This document shows, in pieces, positions 1-8,622 of a stretch of 64,000 bases of DNA. The stretch's first letter is position 1, and every line of letters begins with the position of its first letter. The notes beneath the pieces were generated by a model. It searched no databases. It was not told where the DNA came from and saw only the letters and a list, made by a program, of their open reading frames with translations. Position numbers and translations under genes: made by a program. This DNA comes from Novosphingobium sp. CECT 9465 (GTDB lineage Bacteria; Pseudomonadota; Alphaproteobacteria; Sphingomonadales; Sphingomonadaceae): contig NZ_CAKLBX010000001.1 in assembly GCF_920987055.1 (NCBI RefSeq), positions 2,156,501 through 2,220,500 on the forward strand, in the 5' to 3' direction.

Positions 1-1083
1 CCAGTCGACGCCCTGATGCGCAACGCCGAGGAAGAACATCGCGCCCGGCACCTTTTCGAGCACGTAGGAAAAGTCTTCCGCCCCCATGATCGGATGATCG
101 AGACGTTGAAACAGGCCATGCCCGATCAGGTCATGAACGACCGTTTCGCCAAGATCGACCGCGCGCCCATCGCAGACCGTGACCGGGAAACCCGGCGTTA
201 TGGTCAATTCTGCTGTCATGGCGTGAGCGGCGGCGATATGGGTGGCGACTTGTGCCAAGGCTTCACGCAAACGGGTGCGGTTGCCCGGCGAAAGTGTGCG
301 CAAGGTGCCCTTCAAGGTGGCAAAATCGGCGATGACGTTGTGCGCCGTACCGCCTTCGATCCGGGCGACCGTGGCCACGACCGGGTCCGATACGGGAAAC
401 CGGCGGGTGACCATTGCCTGTATCGCCATCACGATCTCGCAAGCGACAGGAACCGGGTCCAGCGCATCATGCGGCATGGAAGCGTGGCCGCCCTTGCCCC
501 GCACGACGATCTCGAACTGGTCGGCCGACGCCATCAAGGTGCCTGCGCGGCCGGCCACCTGCCCATGCGGACTGTTGGGCATCACATGGAGCGCGAAGGC
601 GGCATCGGGCAGCGGATCGATCAGGCCATCATCGAGCATGAACCGCGCGCCGTGGTAGCCTTCCTCGCCGGGCTGGAACATGAACTGGACTTCGCCTGCC
701 AGCATGTCGGCACGGGCACACAGGAGTTCGGCGGCGCCTGCCAGCATGGCGGTGTGCGTATCGTGTCCGCAGGCGTGCATTGCGCCGGGGACGGTCGAGG
801 CAAACGGCAGGCCGGTGTCCTCGGTCATCGGCAGGGCGTCCATGTCTCCCCGCAGAAGCACACGCCGACCTGGGCCTGACCTGCCTTTGAGCGTGGCGAC
901 CAGCCCGGTGGTCGATGGACCTTCGCGCCATTCCAGCGGAAGATGAGCGAGCGCCAGCCGCACCTTGTCACGCGTTCGCGGGGTACGCAGGCCGAGTTCC
1001 GGTTCGGCGTGAATGGCGCGGCGCAGGGCGATGATTGCATCGGAATACCCGCGCGCCTGTTCAAGCAGTTCGTTATGCAGCAT
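1..1083 (-). CDS. M20 family amidohydrolase (hippurate hydrolase-like), 3' end cut off
   Basis: Metal-dependent amidohydrolase of the M20D type, which cleaves N-acyl or N-acetyl amino acids. The first 361 residues are present and the frame runs off the left edge, so the last few dozen residues are missing. Visible motifs are RGDMDALP, the metal-ligand stretch MHACGHDTHTAML, the catalytic-glutamate segment QPGEEG, the dimerisation-domain motif GKGGHASMPH, and GAEDFSYVL near the cut end. I see no signal peptide, so a cytoplasmic role is likely. The start is the ATG at 1083, which gives the family's usual N-terminus (hydrophilic helix, then RRAIHAEPELG). It is divergent from the histidine kinase that follows. 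The true substrate cannot be told from sequence. Confidence 0.93.
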   Translation of the reverse strand, partial: MLHNELLEQARGYSDAIIALRRAIHAEPELGLRTPRTRDKVRLALAHLPLEWREGPSTTGLVATLKGRSGPGRRVLLRGDMDALPMTEDTGLPFASTVPGAMHACGHDTHTAMLAGAAELLCARADMLAGEVQFMFQPGEEGYHGARFMLDDGLIDPLPDAAFALHVMPNSPHGQVAGRAGTLMASADQFEIVVRGKGGHASMPHDALDPVPVACEIVMAIQAMVTRRFPVSDPVVATVARIEGGTAHNVIADFATLKGTLRTLSPGNRTRLREALAQVATHIAAAHAMTAELTITPGFPVTVCDGRAVDLGETVVHDLIGHGLFQRLDHPIMGAEDFSYVLEKVPGAMFFLGVAHQGVDW

Positions 1084-1319
1084 CGGCGCCTCCGGGAAGC
1101 ATCTGGTTGAAATCGGATGGATCAGGCTGGCACGTCTTGCCAGCAGTGTCGAGCCTGCGGACTCGACGAGGACTCCGCCGTGGCACGGCTGGCGTGGATA
1201 CAAGAGAACGGCTCCGAAGCCCCGGATTTACTGGGGTTCCGGGAACAATTTCATCGATTATGCGGCCTTATTCTTGAAGATGTTGCACCTGATACGAAAT
1301 TTGTGCATGGTTAAGCGGC

Positions 1320-2348
1320 ATGACCTTGCTGCCGCGCGCAATTTTCCAGCCGATCCGCGGCAATGTGTCACGTTATGGCGCAGCCTTTCTGTTCGCAGGA
1401 CTGGGCGCTGGTGTGCGTTTTCTGGTGGATGGTGTGCTCCCGCCGGGCTTCCCGTTCGTGACATTTTTCCCGGCGGTGATCATCTGCACGTTTCTGGCAG
1501 GGCGCGGGCCGGGCGTCGTGTGCGCGGTGCTGAGCGGCCTGGCTTCCTGGTACTGGTTCATCCCGCCTTTTCACAGCTTTGGCATGAATGCCTCGGTCGT
1601 GGCGGCGATGCTGTTCTACGTGCTGGTGGTGGCGGTTGACGTTGCCCTGATCGATGGACTGTTGCAGCGCCAGCAGCGGCTGGTCGAAAGCCAGCGCCAG
1701 CTTGCCGAAATGGCCGAGCACCAGACGCTGCTGTTCAAGGAACTGCAACACCGGGTGGCCAATAACCTTGCCTCGATCGCATCGATGCTGCGGCTTCAGC
1801 GCCGCCGGATCGAGCGCGATCCTGCATCGGCGCTGGCGGTAGTGGATAGCGCCGACGCACGGATCGAACTGATGGGACGGGTCCACCGCCAACTCTACGA
1901 TCCCGCGGCCCGGCAACTTGCCCTGCCCCAGCAGATCGATCACGTCGTACGGCAAGCGCAGGCGGTGGCCGGGGCAGGCCACATCACCATCACGGTGGAC
2001 GCGATCGACGCGCGGATCACCGTGGACCGGATGATGACGCTGATGCTGCTGATAAGCGAAGTGCTGACCAACAGCATCAAACATGCATTCATCGACGGAC
2101 GGTCAGGCGAAGTCCGATTGACGCTGGACCGGACCGAAACCGGCCAATTGCGCTTGACGATCAGGGATAACGGCATCGGCTTTCAGGATCAGCTGCCGGA
2201 AGCGGCATCCCGGCGGCGTGGTCTTGGCACAACGATCATTCGCGGGTTCGCCGCACAATTGCACGGTACGCTGAAGGTGGATGGCAGCAATGGCATGACC
2301 ACGATGGTCGAATTTCCCGAAGACGCGCCCGCGCCGCTCCTGCCCTGA
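1320..2348 (+). CDS. Membrane sensor histidine kinase, HisKA_2 type
   Basis: Two-component sensor kinase of 342 residues. Residues 20-112 hold about four hydrophobic segments resembling the DUF4118/KdpD-type membrane domain, with almost no periplasmic loop. The HisKA_2 dimerisation domain follows, with the H-box ELQHRVANNL (phospho-acceptor His about residue 144), an N-box (LTNSIKHAF), a G1 box (DNGIGF) and a G2-like RRGLGTTI. Such kinases in alphaproteobacteria often feed the PhyR/EcfG general stress response or blue-light-type pathways (family knowledge). No response regulator is adjacent, so the partner is unknown. The ATG at 1320 is preceded by a GGTTAAGCGGC leader without a strong Shine-Dalgarno. 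Confidence 0.9.
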   Translation: MTLLPRAIFQPIRGNVSRYGAAFLFAGLGAGVRFLVDGVLPPGFPFVTFFPAVIICTFLAGRGPGVVCAVLSGLASWYWFIPPFHSFGMNASVVAAMLFYVLVVAVDVALIDGLLQRQQRLVESQRQLAEMAEHQTLLFKELQHRVANNLASIASMLRLQRRRIERDPASALAVVDSADARIELMGRVHRQLYDPAARQLALPQQIDHVVRQAQAVAGAGHITITVDAIDARITVDRMMTLMLLISEVLTNSIKHAFIDGRSGEVRLTLDRTETGQLRLTIRDNGIGFQDQLPEAASRRRGLGTTIIRGFAAQLHGTLKVDGSNGMTTMVEFPEDAPAPLLP

Positions 2349-2364
2349 GATCACGCGCCGTGAT

Positions 2365-3699
2365 TCACGGGGCCGCTGCGATCGGTCCTGCCTCGTTCGC
2401 CACGATTTTCAGCACTTCGGTCCACGCGGCCACATTTTGCGCCAGGTCCGCCGGATCGACCTTGTCCAGCGTATCATCGGGCGTGTGGTGCAGATCGAAA
2501 TAATGCGTGCCGTCCTGGTCGAGATCGACCACGGCGAGTTTCTGCTTTTCGATCATCGGTTCCACATCGGTGCCGCCATTGGCCTTGCCCGAACCGCGCA
2601 CGATGCCCATTGGCGAAAGCGCCGTGGCAATGCGGTCTGCCAGCGGCTTGTTGGCATCGCCGATGGTAAAGTTCACGCGCCATACCTGGCCAGCGCCGAA
2701 ATCGCTTTCCATCGCCAGCGCGTGGGGTTCGGCATGCTTGGCCGCATAAGCCTTGCCACCAAAGCCTCCCAGTTCTTCAGACCCTGCCCAGAGCACCCGG
2801 ATCGTGCGCAAGGCCTTGCCGCTGGCTTGTGCATTCAATGCCGCAGCCGTGATGATCGCGCAGCCCGCCGCATCGTCAATCGCGCCAGTGCCAAGATCCC
2901 AGCTGTCGAGATGGCAGCCGACGAGGATCAGCGGCAGCGATGGATCACGGCCCGGCAAATCGGCAACGACATTGCCCGAAGGAAGACCTTCGGTGGTCTT
3001 GCCCGTGAGCGTCAGGTTCAACCGGATCGGTTTGCCGCTACGCGCGATGCGCGCGATCAGATCGGCATCGGGGTTGGACACCGCGCCCGCCGGGATCGGC
3101 TTTGCACCGTCGGCAAAGGTCGTGCCGCCGGTATGCGGGTTGCGATGGCTGTCGGTCCCGATGGAGCGGATCACCACGCCGATTGCGCCCTTGCCTGATG
3201 CGATGGCGGGACCTGCGCGGCGCACCTGTCCGTAAGGCCCGTAGCCACTGCCATCCTGCGCACGCTTCATCGCATGGTCGATGAAGGCGATCTTGCCGAT
3301 CAACGATCCGGCAGGAGCGGCCTTCAACGCATCGAGTGTGGCGAAATAGACGACTTCGCCCTCGATGCCCTTTTCCGGCGTGGTGCCGCTGTAGCCCAGC
3401 GCAGTCACCGCCAGCTTGAACGGGAACGGCGCGGTCAGGCTCGCCTCATCCCGGCCCCGCACATAGCCGCGAATGGCAAACGGCTCGACGGTTACATTGC
3501 TGAATCCCAGCGCCTTGAGCCGCGCCTCTGCCCAGACCCGTGCCCGCGCTTCGGCTTCGCTGCCCGGCATGCGCGGGCCGACCTCGCTGGTGAGACCTGC
3601 GAGGATGCTCCACGCTACATCGCCTTCGGGCGCCTGCGCATGGGCGGCGTGGGCGGCGATCAGGGCGGAGAGCGCGACGGCGCGGAGGGTGTTTCGCAT
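2365..3699 (-). CDS. Secreted M28 family zinc aminopeptidase/carboxypeptidase
   Basis: Exported di-zinc peptidase of 444 residues. The ATG at 3699 was chosen because it opens directly into a signal peptide (MRNTLRAV...AHAAHAQ); the frame extends 42 codons upstream but that part looks non-coding. Zinc-ligand motifs are in the expected order: GCHLDSWD (His), GAIDDAAG (bridging Asp), GSEELGG (catalytic and ligand Glu), MESDFG (Asp) and LHHTPDDT (His). A protease-associated-like insertion lies between the signal and the catalytic domain, at about residues 120-250. It probably degrades peptides in the periplasm or outside the cell. It is convergent with the upstream kinase gene, ending 16 bp from it. 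Confidence 0.92.
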   Translation of the reverse strand: MRNTLRAVALSALIAAHAAHAQAPEGDVAWSILAGLTSEVGPRMPGSEAEARARVWAEARLKALGFSNVTVEPFAIRGYVRGRDEASLTAPFPFKLAVTALGYSGTTPEKGIEGEVVYFATLDALKAAPAGSLIGKIAFIDHAMKRAQDGSGYGPYGQVRRAGPAIASGKGAIGVVIRSIGTDSHRNPHTGGTTFADGAKPIPAGAVSNPDADLIARIARSGKPIRLNLTLTGKTTEGLPSGNVVADLPGRDPSLPLILVGCHLDSWDLGTGAIDDAAGCAIITAAALNAQASGKALRTIRVLWAGSEELGGFGGKAYAAKHAEPHALAMESDFGAGQVWRVNFTIGDANKPLADRIATALSPMGIVRGSGKANGGTDVEPMIEKQKLAVVDLDQDGTHYFDLHHTPDDTLDKVDPADLAQNVAAWTEVLKIVANEAGPIAAAP

Positions 3700-3847
3700 G
3701 GCGCCATGCCTAACTTTCCGTCTGGCCGCTGCCAAGCCCGGACTGGCATGGCCCAACACCCTTGTTCGCCAACCGCCGCTTGCCCAGCCCCACGCGCTCG
3801 GATAGAGGCGGCGCAACCGTTTCACGCCATTCCATCAAGGACCCGTC

Positions 3848-5521
3848 ATGGCTGCCCAATATGCCTACGTCATGAAGAACATGACGAAGACCTTCCCCGG
3901 CGCACAGAAGCCTGTGCTCAGCGACATCAGCCTGCAGTTCTACCAGGGTGCCAAGATCGGCATCGTCGGGCCGAACGGCGCGGGTAAATCGACGCTGATC
4001 AAGATCATGGCGGGGATCGACAAGGATTACACCGGCGAGGCATGGCCGGGTGAGAACATCACGGTCGGCTATCTTGAACAGGAACCGCAGCTCGACGAGA
4101 GCAAGACCGTGCTCGAAAACGTCAAGGACGGTGCGCGCGGGATTGCCGACATGGTCGATCGGTTCAACCAGATCGGCATGGAAATGGGCGAGGAAGACGC
4201 CGATTTCGACGCGCTTGGCGCCGAGATGAGCGAGTTGCAGGACAAGATCGACGCCGTCGATGGCTGGACGCTCGACAACCAGCTCGAAATCGCGATGGAA
4301 GCGCTGCGCTGCCCGCCGGGCGATTGGCCTGTGACCAGCCTTTCGGGCGGTGAAAAGCGCCGTATCGCGCTCACCCGCCTGCTGATCCAGAAGCCGTCGA
4401 TCCTGCTGCTCGACGAACCGACGAACCACCTTGACGCAGAATCCGTCGAATGGCTGGAAAATCACCTCAAGGAATATGCCGGCGCGGTGCTGATGATCAC
4501 CCACGACCGCTACTTCCTTGACAACGTGGTGGGCTGGATCCTCGAACTCGATCGTGGAAAATACTTCCCTTACGAGGGCAATTACTCGACCTATCTGGAA
4601 AAGAAGGCCAAGCGCCTGGAACAGGAAGACCGCGAGGAAAGCGGCAAGAAGAAGGCGCTTACCCGCGAACTCGAATGGATCAGGCAGACGCCAGCCGCGC
4701 GCCAGACCAAGAGCAAGGCGCGTATCCGCAAGTTCGAGGAACTGCAGAACGCACAGGACAACCGCCCCATCGGCAAGGCGCAGATCGTCATCCAGGTGCC
4801 CGAACGCCTTGGCGGCAAGGTCATCGATGTGAAGAACATCTCGAAGGCTTATGGCGACAAGCTGCTGTTCGAAGACCTTTCGTTCATGCTGCCGCCGGGC
4901 GGCATCGTGGGCATCATCGGGCCGAACGGCGCGGGTAAATCAACCCTGTTCAAGATCCTGACCGGCAAGGAACAGCCAGACAGCGGCACCGTGGAAATCG
5001 GCAGCACCGTTCACCTTGGCTACGTCGACCAGAGCCGCGACGATCTCAATCCCAAGAACAACGTCTGGCAGGAAATCTCCGACGGTCTGGACTACATGAC
5101 CGTAAACAAGCAGGAGATGAGCACGCGGGCCTATGTCGGCGCGTTCAACTTCAAGGGCGCGGATCAGCAGAAAAACGTCGGCAAGCTTTCAGGCGGTGAA
5201 CGCAACCGCGTTCACATGGCCAAGATGCTGAAGCTGGGCGGCAACGTCCTCCTGCTCGACGAACCGACCAACGACCTTGACGTGGAAACGCTGAGCGCGC
5301 TGGAAGACGCCATCGAAAACTTCGCGGGTTGCGCGGTGGTCATCTCGCACGACCGCTTCTTCCTTGACCGTCTGGCCACGCACATTCTGGCCTTCGAAGG
5401 CAACAGTCACGTCGAATGGTTCGAAGGCAACTTTGCGGCTTACGAAGAAGACAAACGCCGCCGTCTGGGCGATGCGGCGGATCGTCCAACCGCGCTGGCG
5501 TACAAAAAGCTGACGCGCTGA
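3848..5521 (+). CDS. ettA: Energy-dependent translational throttle protein EttA (ABC-F)
   Basis: Soluble ABC-F ATPase of 557 residues that binds the ribosomal E site and gates the first peptide-bond steps according to energy state (family knowledge). It has two complete nucleotide-binding domains: Walker A GPNGAGKS at about residues 41-48 and 358-365, signatures SLSGGEKRR and LSGGERNRV, and Walker B LLLDEPTNHLD and LLLDEPTNDLD. Between them lies the charged P-site tRNA-interaction linker (about residues 240-320, Lys/Arg/Glu-rich). There are no membrane segments. Length and the opening MAAQYAYVMKNMTKTFPG match EttA rather than Uup or YheS. It is a stand-alone gene with a hairpin just after the stop. 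Confidence 0.97.
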   Translation: MAAQYAYVMKNMTKTFPGAQKPVLSDISLQFYQGAKIGIVGPNGAGKSTLIKIMAGIDKDYTGEAWPGENITVGYLEQEPQLDESKTVLENVKDGARGIADMVDRFNQIGMEMGEEDADFDALGAEMSELQDKIDAVDGWTLDNQLEIAMEALRCPPGDWPVTSLSGGEKRRIALTRLLIQKPSILLLDEPTNHLDAESVEWLENHLKEYAGAVLMITHDRYFLDNVVGWILELDRGKYFPYEGNYSTYLEKKAKRLEQEDREESGKKKALTRELEWIRQTPAARQTKSKARIRKFEELQNAQDNRPIGKAQIVIQVPERLGGKVIDVKNISKAYGDKLLFEDLSFMLPPGGIVGIIGPNGAGKSTLFKILTGKEQPDSGTVEIGSTVHLGYVDQSRDDLNPKNNVWQEISDGLDYMTVNKQEMSTRAYVGAFNFKGADQQKNVGKLSGGERNRVHMAKMLKLGGNVLLLDEPTNDLDVETLSALEDAIENFAGCAVVISHDRFFLDRLATHILAFEGNSHVEWFEGNFAAYEEDKRRRLGDAADRPTALAYKKLTR

Positions 5522-5536
5522 TCTTCAAGCAGATGC

Positions 5537-5577
5537 GGTGTTCCGCTTACCGCCCCTTGCGGCGGAAGCGGAACACC
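5537..5577 (+). terminator. Hairpin terminator inside the 3' end of the convergent gene
   Basis: A perfect 12-bp inverted repeat (GGTGTTCCGCTT at 5537-5548, AAGCGGAACACC at 5566-5577) has a further CCGC/GCGG pairing inside. It lies 16 bp after the ettA stop and is followed by a T-rich GTTTCTTCC. It overlaps the last codons of the convergent gene, so one structure could serve both genes. Confidence 0.6.
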
Positions 5578-6029
5578 AGCGTTTCTTCCTTGGCGCCTTC
5601 AGTGACCTTGACCATGGCGGTCATCGCGTCCGGGCCGGTCCGTTCATAGACCAGGCCGGAGAAATCCCAGCGATCCTTGCCCGTCGCAGTCAAAGGGAAC
5701 GCGGTGACCTTGTCCTTTTCCTCCCACCCGGTCAGGTCGGCATTGAAGTGCTTGAGCCGATAGGCCAGCGAGCCGCCCTCCTCGACGATGGTGATGATTT
5801 CATAGAACATCACCGAGCCATCCTTGTTCAATTGGCGGAAGTGTCCGACCATTTGCCCGCCTGCCGCCGGTGCATAGGCTTCGAGCGCGGGCGCACCTTC
5901 GATCCCTTCGCCTTCCCACGATCCGGCAAGCCAGCCGAGATCGGCCAGGGAAGCCACGGGACCATCCATCGCATTGGCGGACATGGGCGAGCAAAGGCAA
6001 AGCGCCAGTATTGTCAGGATCTTTCGCAC
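5547..6029 (-). CDS. Secreted DUF6265-like hypothetical protein
   Basis: Exported protein of about 160 residues. I place the start at a GTG (6029), because it is preceded by GGAG with 8-base spacing and opens straight into a signal peptide (MRKILTILALCLCSPMSANA); the longer ATG start at 6101 would put 24 hydrophilic residues in front. The mature part begins with LGWLAGSWEGEG and ends in a conserved-looking FRFRRKGR. The pattern resembles the DUF6265/lipocalin-like beta-barrel proteins described as 'LxWLxGxW' proteins. The function is unknown. It is convergent with ettA. Confidence 0.72.
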   Translation of the reverse strand: MRKILTILALCLCSPMSANAMDGPVASLADLGWLAGSWEGEGIEGAPALEAYAPAAGGQMVGHFRQLNKDGSVMFYEIITIVEEGGSLAYRLKHFNADLTGWEEKDKVTAFPLTATGKDRWDFSGLVYERTGPDAMTAMVKVTEGAKEETLVFRFRRKGR

Positions 6030-6264
6030 CAGACGTTCTCCATGCGGCAGCACTGCTGAGTGAGTGAGGATTGATCGTACAGCGCGCTGCGATCCGATCA
6101 ATGGAAAGCGATAGTGTGGCAGCGCTGCCGTTCATCATAAAACGACCCAACATGAACAGAAAGCCACCAAGGCGGTTCAGGGATGGGACAGTGCGAATCG
6201 GTTATCAAGTTGTTAACAGGCCGAAACAGGTGTTGCGGCTGGTACAATCGGGAAAGGGTCGGCC

Positions 6265-7179
6265 ATGATGTCCGGCAGTTCGATATTTGGAAAGGGCGTG
6301 CTGGGCGCGCTCGCCATGGCGCTTGTGACAACGGCCATTCCGGCAACCGCGTTCGCGCAGCAGGAACGGCGCGAGGAACGCAGCGGGCGTTCCTGGGGTG
6401 GTGGTGAAGGTCGCGCGCGGGGCACAGCCCAGGCGCAAGTGCGCCCACAGCAGGCCCCGGCACAACAGGCGCAGGCTCCAAGGGCGCAGTCGCAGCAGCA
6501 GCGGCCGGTCTGGAATGGATCGGCACCGACCCGCGTGGATCGCTCAGGCCCGGCGCAGGCACCTCGCGCCACCACACAGCAGCGTGGTTGGGACGGTACG
6601 CGGTGGAACCCGACGAACCCCGCCCGCCAGCCGGATCGCAATGGCGGCCGTGACTGGAACCGTGACCGTGATGGTGACAGGAACAGGGGTGACCGCAACT
6701 GGAACGAAAACCGTGACCGTTCGCAATCGTGGAACGGGCGCAACCCCGGCTACACCGACCGCGACCGCAACCGCGACTATCGCCGCGACAATGATCGCAA
6801 TGGCTGGAGCAACCGCGACAACTGGAACAACCGCAACGGCTGGAACAACGACCGCCGTGACAATGACCGCCGCTGGAGCAACAACTGGCGTAACGACCGG
6901 CGTTACGACTGGAACAGCTATCGCAGTTCCAACCGTTACCACTATCGCATGCCGCGCTATTATGCGCCCTATCGCGGTTACAATTACAGCCGCCTCTCGA
7001 TCGGGATTTTCCTGAACTCAGGCTTTTATGGCAACAACTACTGGATCAATGATCCATGGTCTTACCGTTTGCCACCGGCCTATGGCGGCTATCGTTGGAT
7101 CAGGTACTACAACGATGTCCTGCTGGTTGATACATACACGGGCGAAGTAGCCGATGTGATCTACAACTTTTTCTGGTGA
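6265..7179 (+). CDS. RcnB family periplasmic protein, Asn/Arg/Asp-rich
   Basis: Exported protein of 304 residues with a signal peptide (MALVTTAIPATAFAQ). A Gln/Arg-rich segment follows, then a long low-complexity block (about residues 110-220) built almost only of Asn, Arg, Asp, Trp and Tyr in degenerate WNNRN/DRN repeats. The C-terminus (RYYNDVLLVDTYTGEVADVI) is the recognisable RcnB-type domain. RcnB in E. coli affects nickel/cobalt export (family knowledge), but many sphingomonad members sit in unrelated contexts and no metal exporter is adjacent here, so a metal role is only a suggestion. A second ATG lies at 6268. Confidence 0.8.
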   Translation: MMSGSSIFGKGVLGALAMALVTTAIPATAFAQQERREERSGRSWGGGEGRARGTAQAQVRPQQAPAQQAQAPRAQSQQQRPVWNGSAPTRVDRSGPAQAPRATTQQRGWDGTRWNPTNPARQPDRNGGRDWNRDRDGDRNRGDRNWNENRDRSQSWNGRNPGYTDRDRNRDYRRDNDRNGWSNRDNWNNRNGWNNDRRDNDRRWSNNWRNDRRYDWNSYRSSNRYHYRMPRYYAPYRGYNYSRLSIGIFLNSGFYGNNYWINDPWSYRLPPAYGGYRWIRYYNDVLLVDTYTGEVADVIYNFFW

Positions 7180-7236
7180 TGCATGACACGCGGTGATTGA
7201 CCGTACGCTGGATATGACCGCGAACCGGAGAAAGAC

Positions 7237-7266
7237 AAGGCCCCGCCACGATGTGCGCGGGGCCTT
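7237..7266 (-). terminator. Rho-independent-type terminator
   Basis: A perfect 10-bp inverted repeat (AAGGCCCCGC at 7237-7246, GCGGGGCCTT at 7257-7266) has a 10-base loop. Read on the minus strand it is followed by TTGTCTTTCT, about 50 bases past the MarR-type gene stop. It may also stop transcription coming from the RcnB-like gene. Confidence 0.65.
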
Positions 7267-7314
7267 CACTGCCATCCGTGTTCTGCAATTGCGGCACCTG
7301 TGGTCTCGGAGAGA

Positions 7315-7689
7315 TTACCCTTTCGTCGAGCAGATTGGCGAGATTGCAGCCAACACGGCTTGCATCATGATTCGGCCCTGTTCGGTCAGCCGGACATAGC
7401 GGCGACGCGCGTCAGCAGTATCAGCCGTGCGATAGACAAGACCTTCGTCTTCGAGGCGAGCGATCCATCGCAGGATCGTCGTCGATGGCACACCGGAATC
7501 CAGACAAACGCTGGATACCTGAAGGTCGGTCTGTCGTTGCTGTGCAATATAGAGATCGAGCAGGATATCCCAGCCCGGTTCGCCGAACAAACCCCTGCGA
7601 CCGGATGCTGCGTCCCTTTTTCTGCGAAGCTCATAAAGAGAAGCTGCCAATCGCAGGCGCTCTTGCTCCGGGTTGACGAAGGCGTCCAA
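7315..7689 (-). CDS. MarR-family-like winged-helix transcriptional regulator
   Basis: Small DNA-binding protein of 124 residues. The centre reads as a winged helix: VSSVCLDSGVPSTTILRWIARLEDEGLV (quoted in parts) gives the helix-turn-helix, with recognition helix PSTTILRWI, and the TADTADARRRYVRLTEQG segment is the typical wing and start of the following helix in MarR proteins. It lacks the long N-terminal helix of full-size MarR, and resembles the short MarR-like regulators common in sphingomonads. The gene is divergent from the 2OG oxygenase, and the shared 240-bp region contains inverted repeats that could be operators. Confidence 0.8.
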   Translation of the reverse strand: MDAFVNPEQERLRLAASLYELRRKRDAASGRRGLFGEPGWDILLDLYIAQQRQTDLQVSSVCLDSGVPSTTILRWIARLEDEGLVYRTADTADARRRYVRLTEQGRIMMQAVLAAISPICSTKG

Positions 7690-7750
7690 CTAATACTCCC
7701 TCAACACTTCGACCCGATTGCTTGCCTGACACCTGAGTCAGACTGCTTGA

Positions 7751-7781
7751 GCATTTGAACGACGCCCCACACGTCAAATGC
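7751..7781. promoter_or_regulatory. Candidate operator (inverted repeat) in a divergent region
   Basis: Perfect 8-bp inverted repeat GCATTTGA (7751-7758) and TCAAATGC (7774-7781), 62 bp upstream of the MarR-type gene start. A second short repeat, CTGAC/GTCAG, lies just beside it near 7728-7743. MarR proteins commonly autoregulate from such palindromes; the assignment is inferred from position only. The rest of 7690-7929 shows AT-rich DNA and no gene. Confidence 0.4.
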
Positions 7782-7929
7782 CAAACACTACAATCCGATC
7801 CTCAGACCCTGGTTAATTTTTCATTCCGCCGATGGTTAACCCAAACTTGACTGAATTGCTTGCGCAAATGGCATCATGCATCCGCTTCGGATCATTCGGC
7901 GTCTCTTGCGCAGTCCTCAACGATGAAGC

Positions 7930-8622
7930 ATGTTCAATTCGATCATGATCAAGTTTCAACGTAATTCCGCTTCTTCAATTGAACAGCAGGCGTTAAGGAA
8001 AGTGGGCGATGCTGTTCGCAAGCGCCTGTCTGGTGACCCTGGCGTTTACCAGATACCTGTCGATGGCATCGAGATATTCGGAGTGGCCGACTTCTTTACC
8101 GCTGCCGAGTGTGCGCGGCTGATCGAGAAGGTGGACAGCGTAGCCCGGCCCTCACCAACCTACAAGGGGACCGACGCTTCGGGCCGGACCAGCTATTCGG
8201 GCGATGTCGATCCTTTCGATCCGTTCGTGCTGATGCTTCAGCGCCGGATCGATGATCTGATGGGGATCGACCCGGCCTTTGGTGAGACGATCCAGGGACA
8301 GCGCTATGCGCCTGGGCAGGAATTTCGCGGACATTTCGACCACTTCCTGCCATCGCAACCGTTCTGGGATTCGGAACAAAAGCGTGGTGGCCAGCGTAGC
8401 TGGACTGCCATGGCCTATCTCAATGCCGTTGAGGAAGGCGGGCATACCGATTTTACGCGCATCGACCTTTCCATTCCGCCGCAGCCCGGTGCCCTGCTGA
8501 TCTGGAACAACATGAAGCCTGACGGGACACCCAATCCAAATGCCATGCACGCCGGAATGCCGGTAGTGCGCGGCACCAAGTACGTGCTGACCAAGTGGTA
8601 TCGGGCGCGTCCATGGCAATGA
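7930..8622 (+). CDS. Prolyl 4-hydroxylase-like 2OG-Fe(II) oxygenase
   Basis: Fe(II)/2-oxoglutarate dioxygenase of 230 residues with the procollagen P4H fold. The iron ligands are readable as HxD in GHFDHFLP and the distal His in NAMHAGMPVV, followed by the 2OG-binding Lys/Arg region (RGTKYVLTKWYR). The double-stranded beta-helix core includes WTAMAYLN and GGHTDF. Bacterial members hydroxylate proline on proteins such as EF-Tu or free substrates (family knowledge); the target here is unknown. Residues 1-50 are an N-terminal extension with no signal peptide. The stop overlaps the start of the next gene by ATGA, which suggests translational coupling. Confidence 0.9.
   Translation: MFNSIMIKFQRNSASSIEQQALRKVGDAVRKRLSGDPGVYQIPVDGIEIFGVADFFTAAECARLIEKVDSVARPSPTYKGTDASGRTSYSGDVDPFDPFVLMLQRRIDDLMGIDPAFGETIQGQRYAPGQEFRGHFDHFLPSQPFWDSEQKRGGQRSWTAMAYLNAVEEGGHTDFTRIDLSIPPQPGALLIWNNMKPDGTPNPNAMHAGMPVVRGTKYVLTKWYRARPWQ

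Noticed and set aside
1242..1270. Possible EcfG-type (GGAAC-N16-CGTT) stress promoter before the histidine kinase
   Set aside because: GGAAC is present but the second half reads CGGCC, only a partial match, so I do not list it.
1117..1314. Plus-strand 65-codon open frame between the amidohydrolase and the histidine kinase
   Set aside because: No ribosome-binding site, no recognisable motif, atypical Cys-rich start; it lies in a 236-bp region better explained as the divergent promoter area.
6544..6942. Minus-strand 132-codon Val/Ala-rich open frame opposite the RcnB-like gene
   Set aside because: It is the mirror of the Asn/Arg/Asp repeat on the other strand; no signal or domain of its own.
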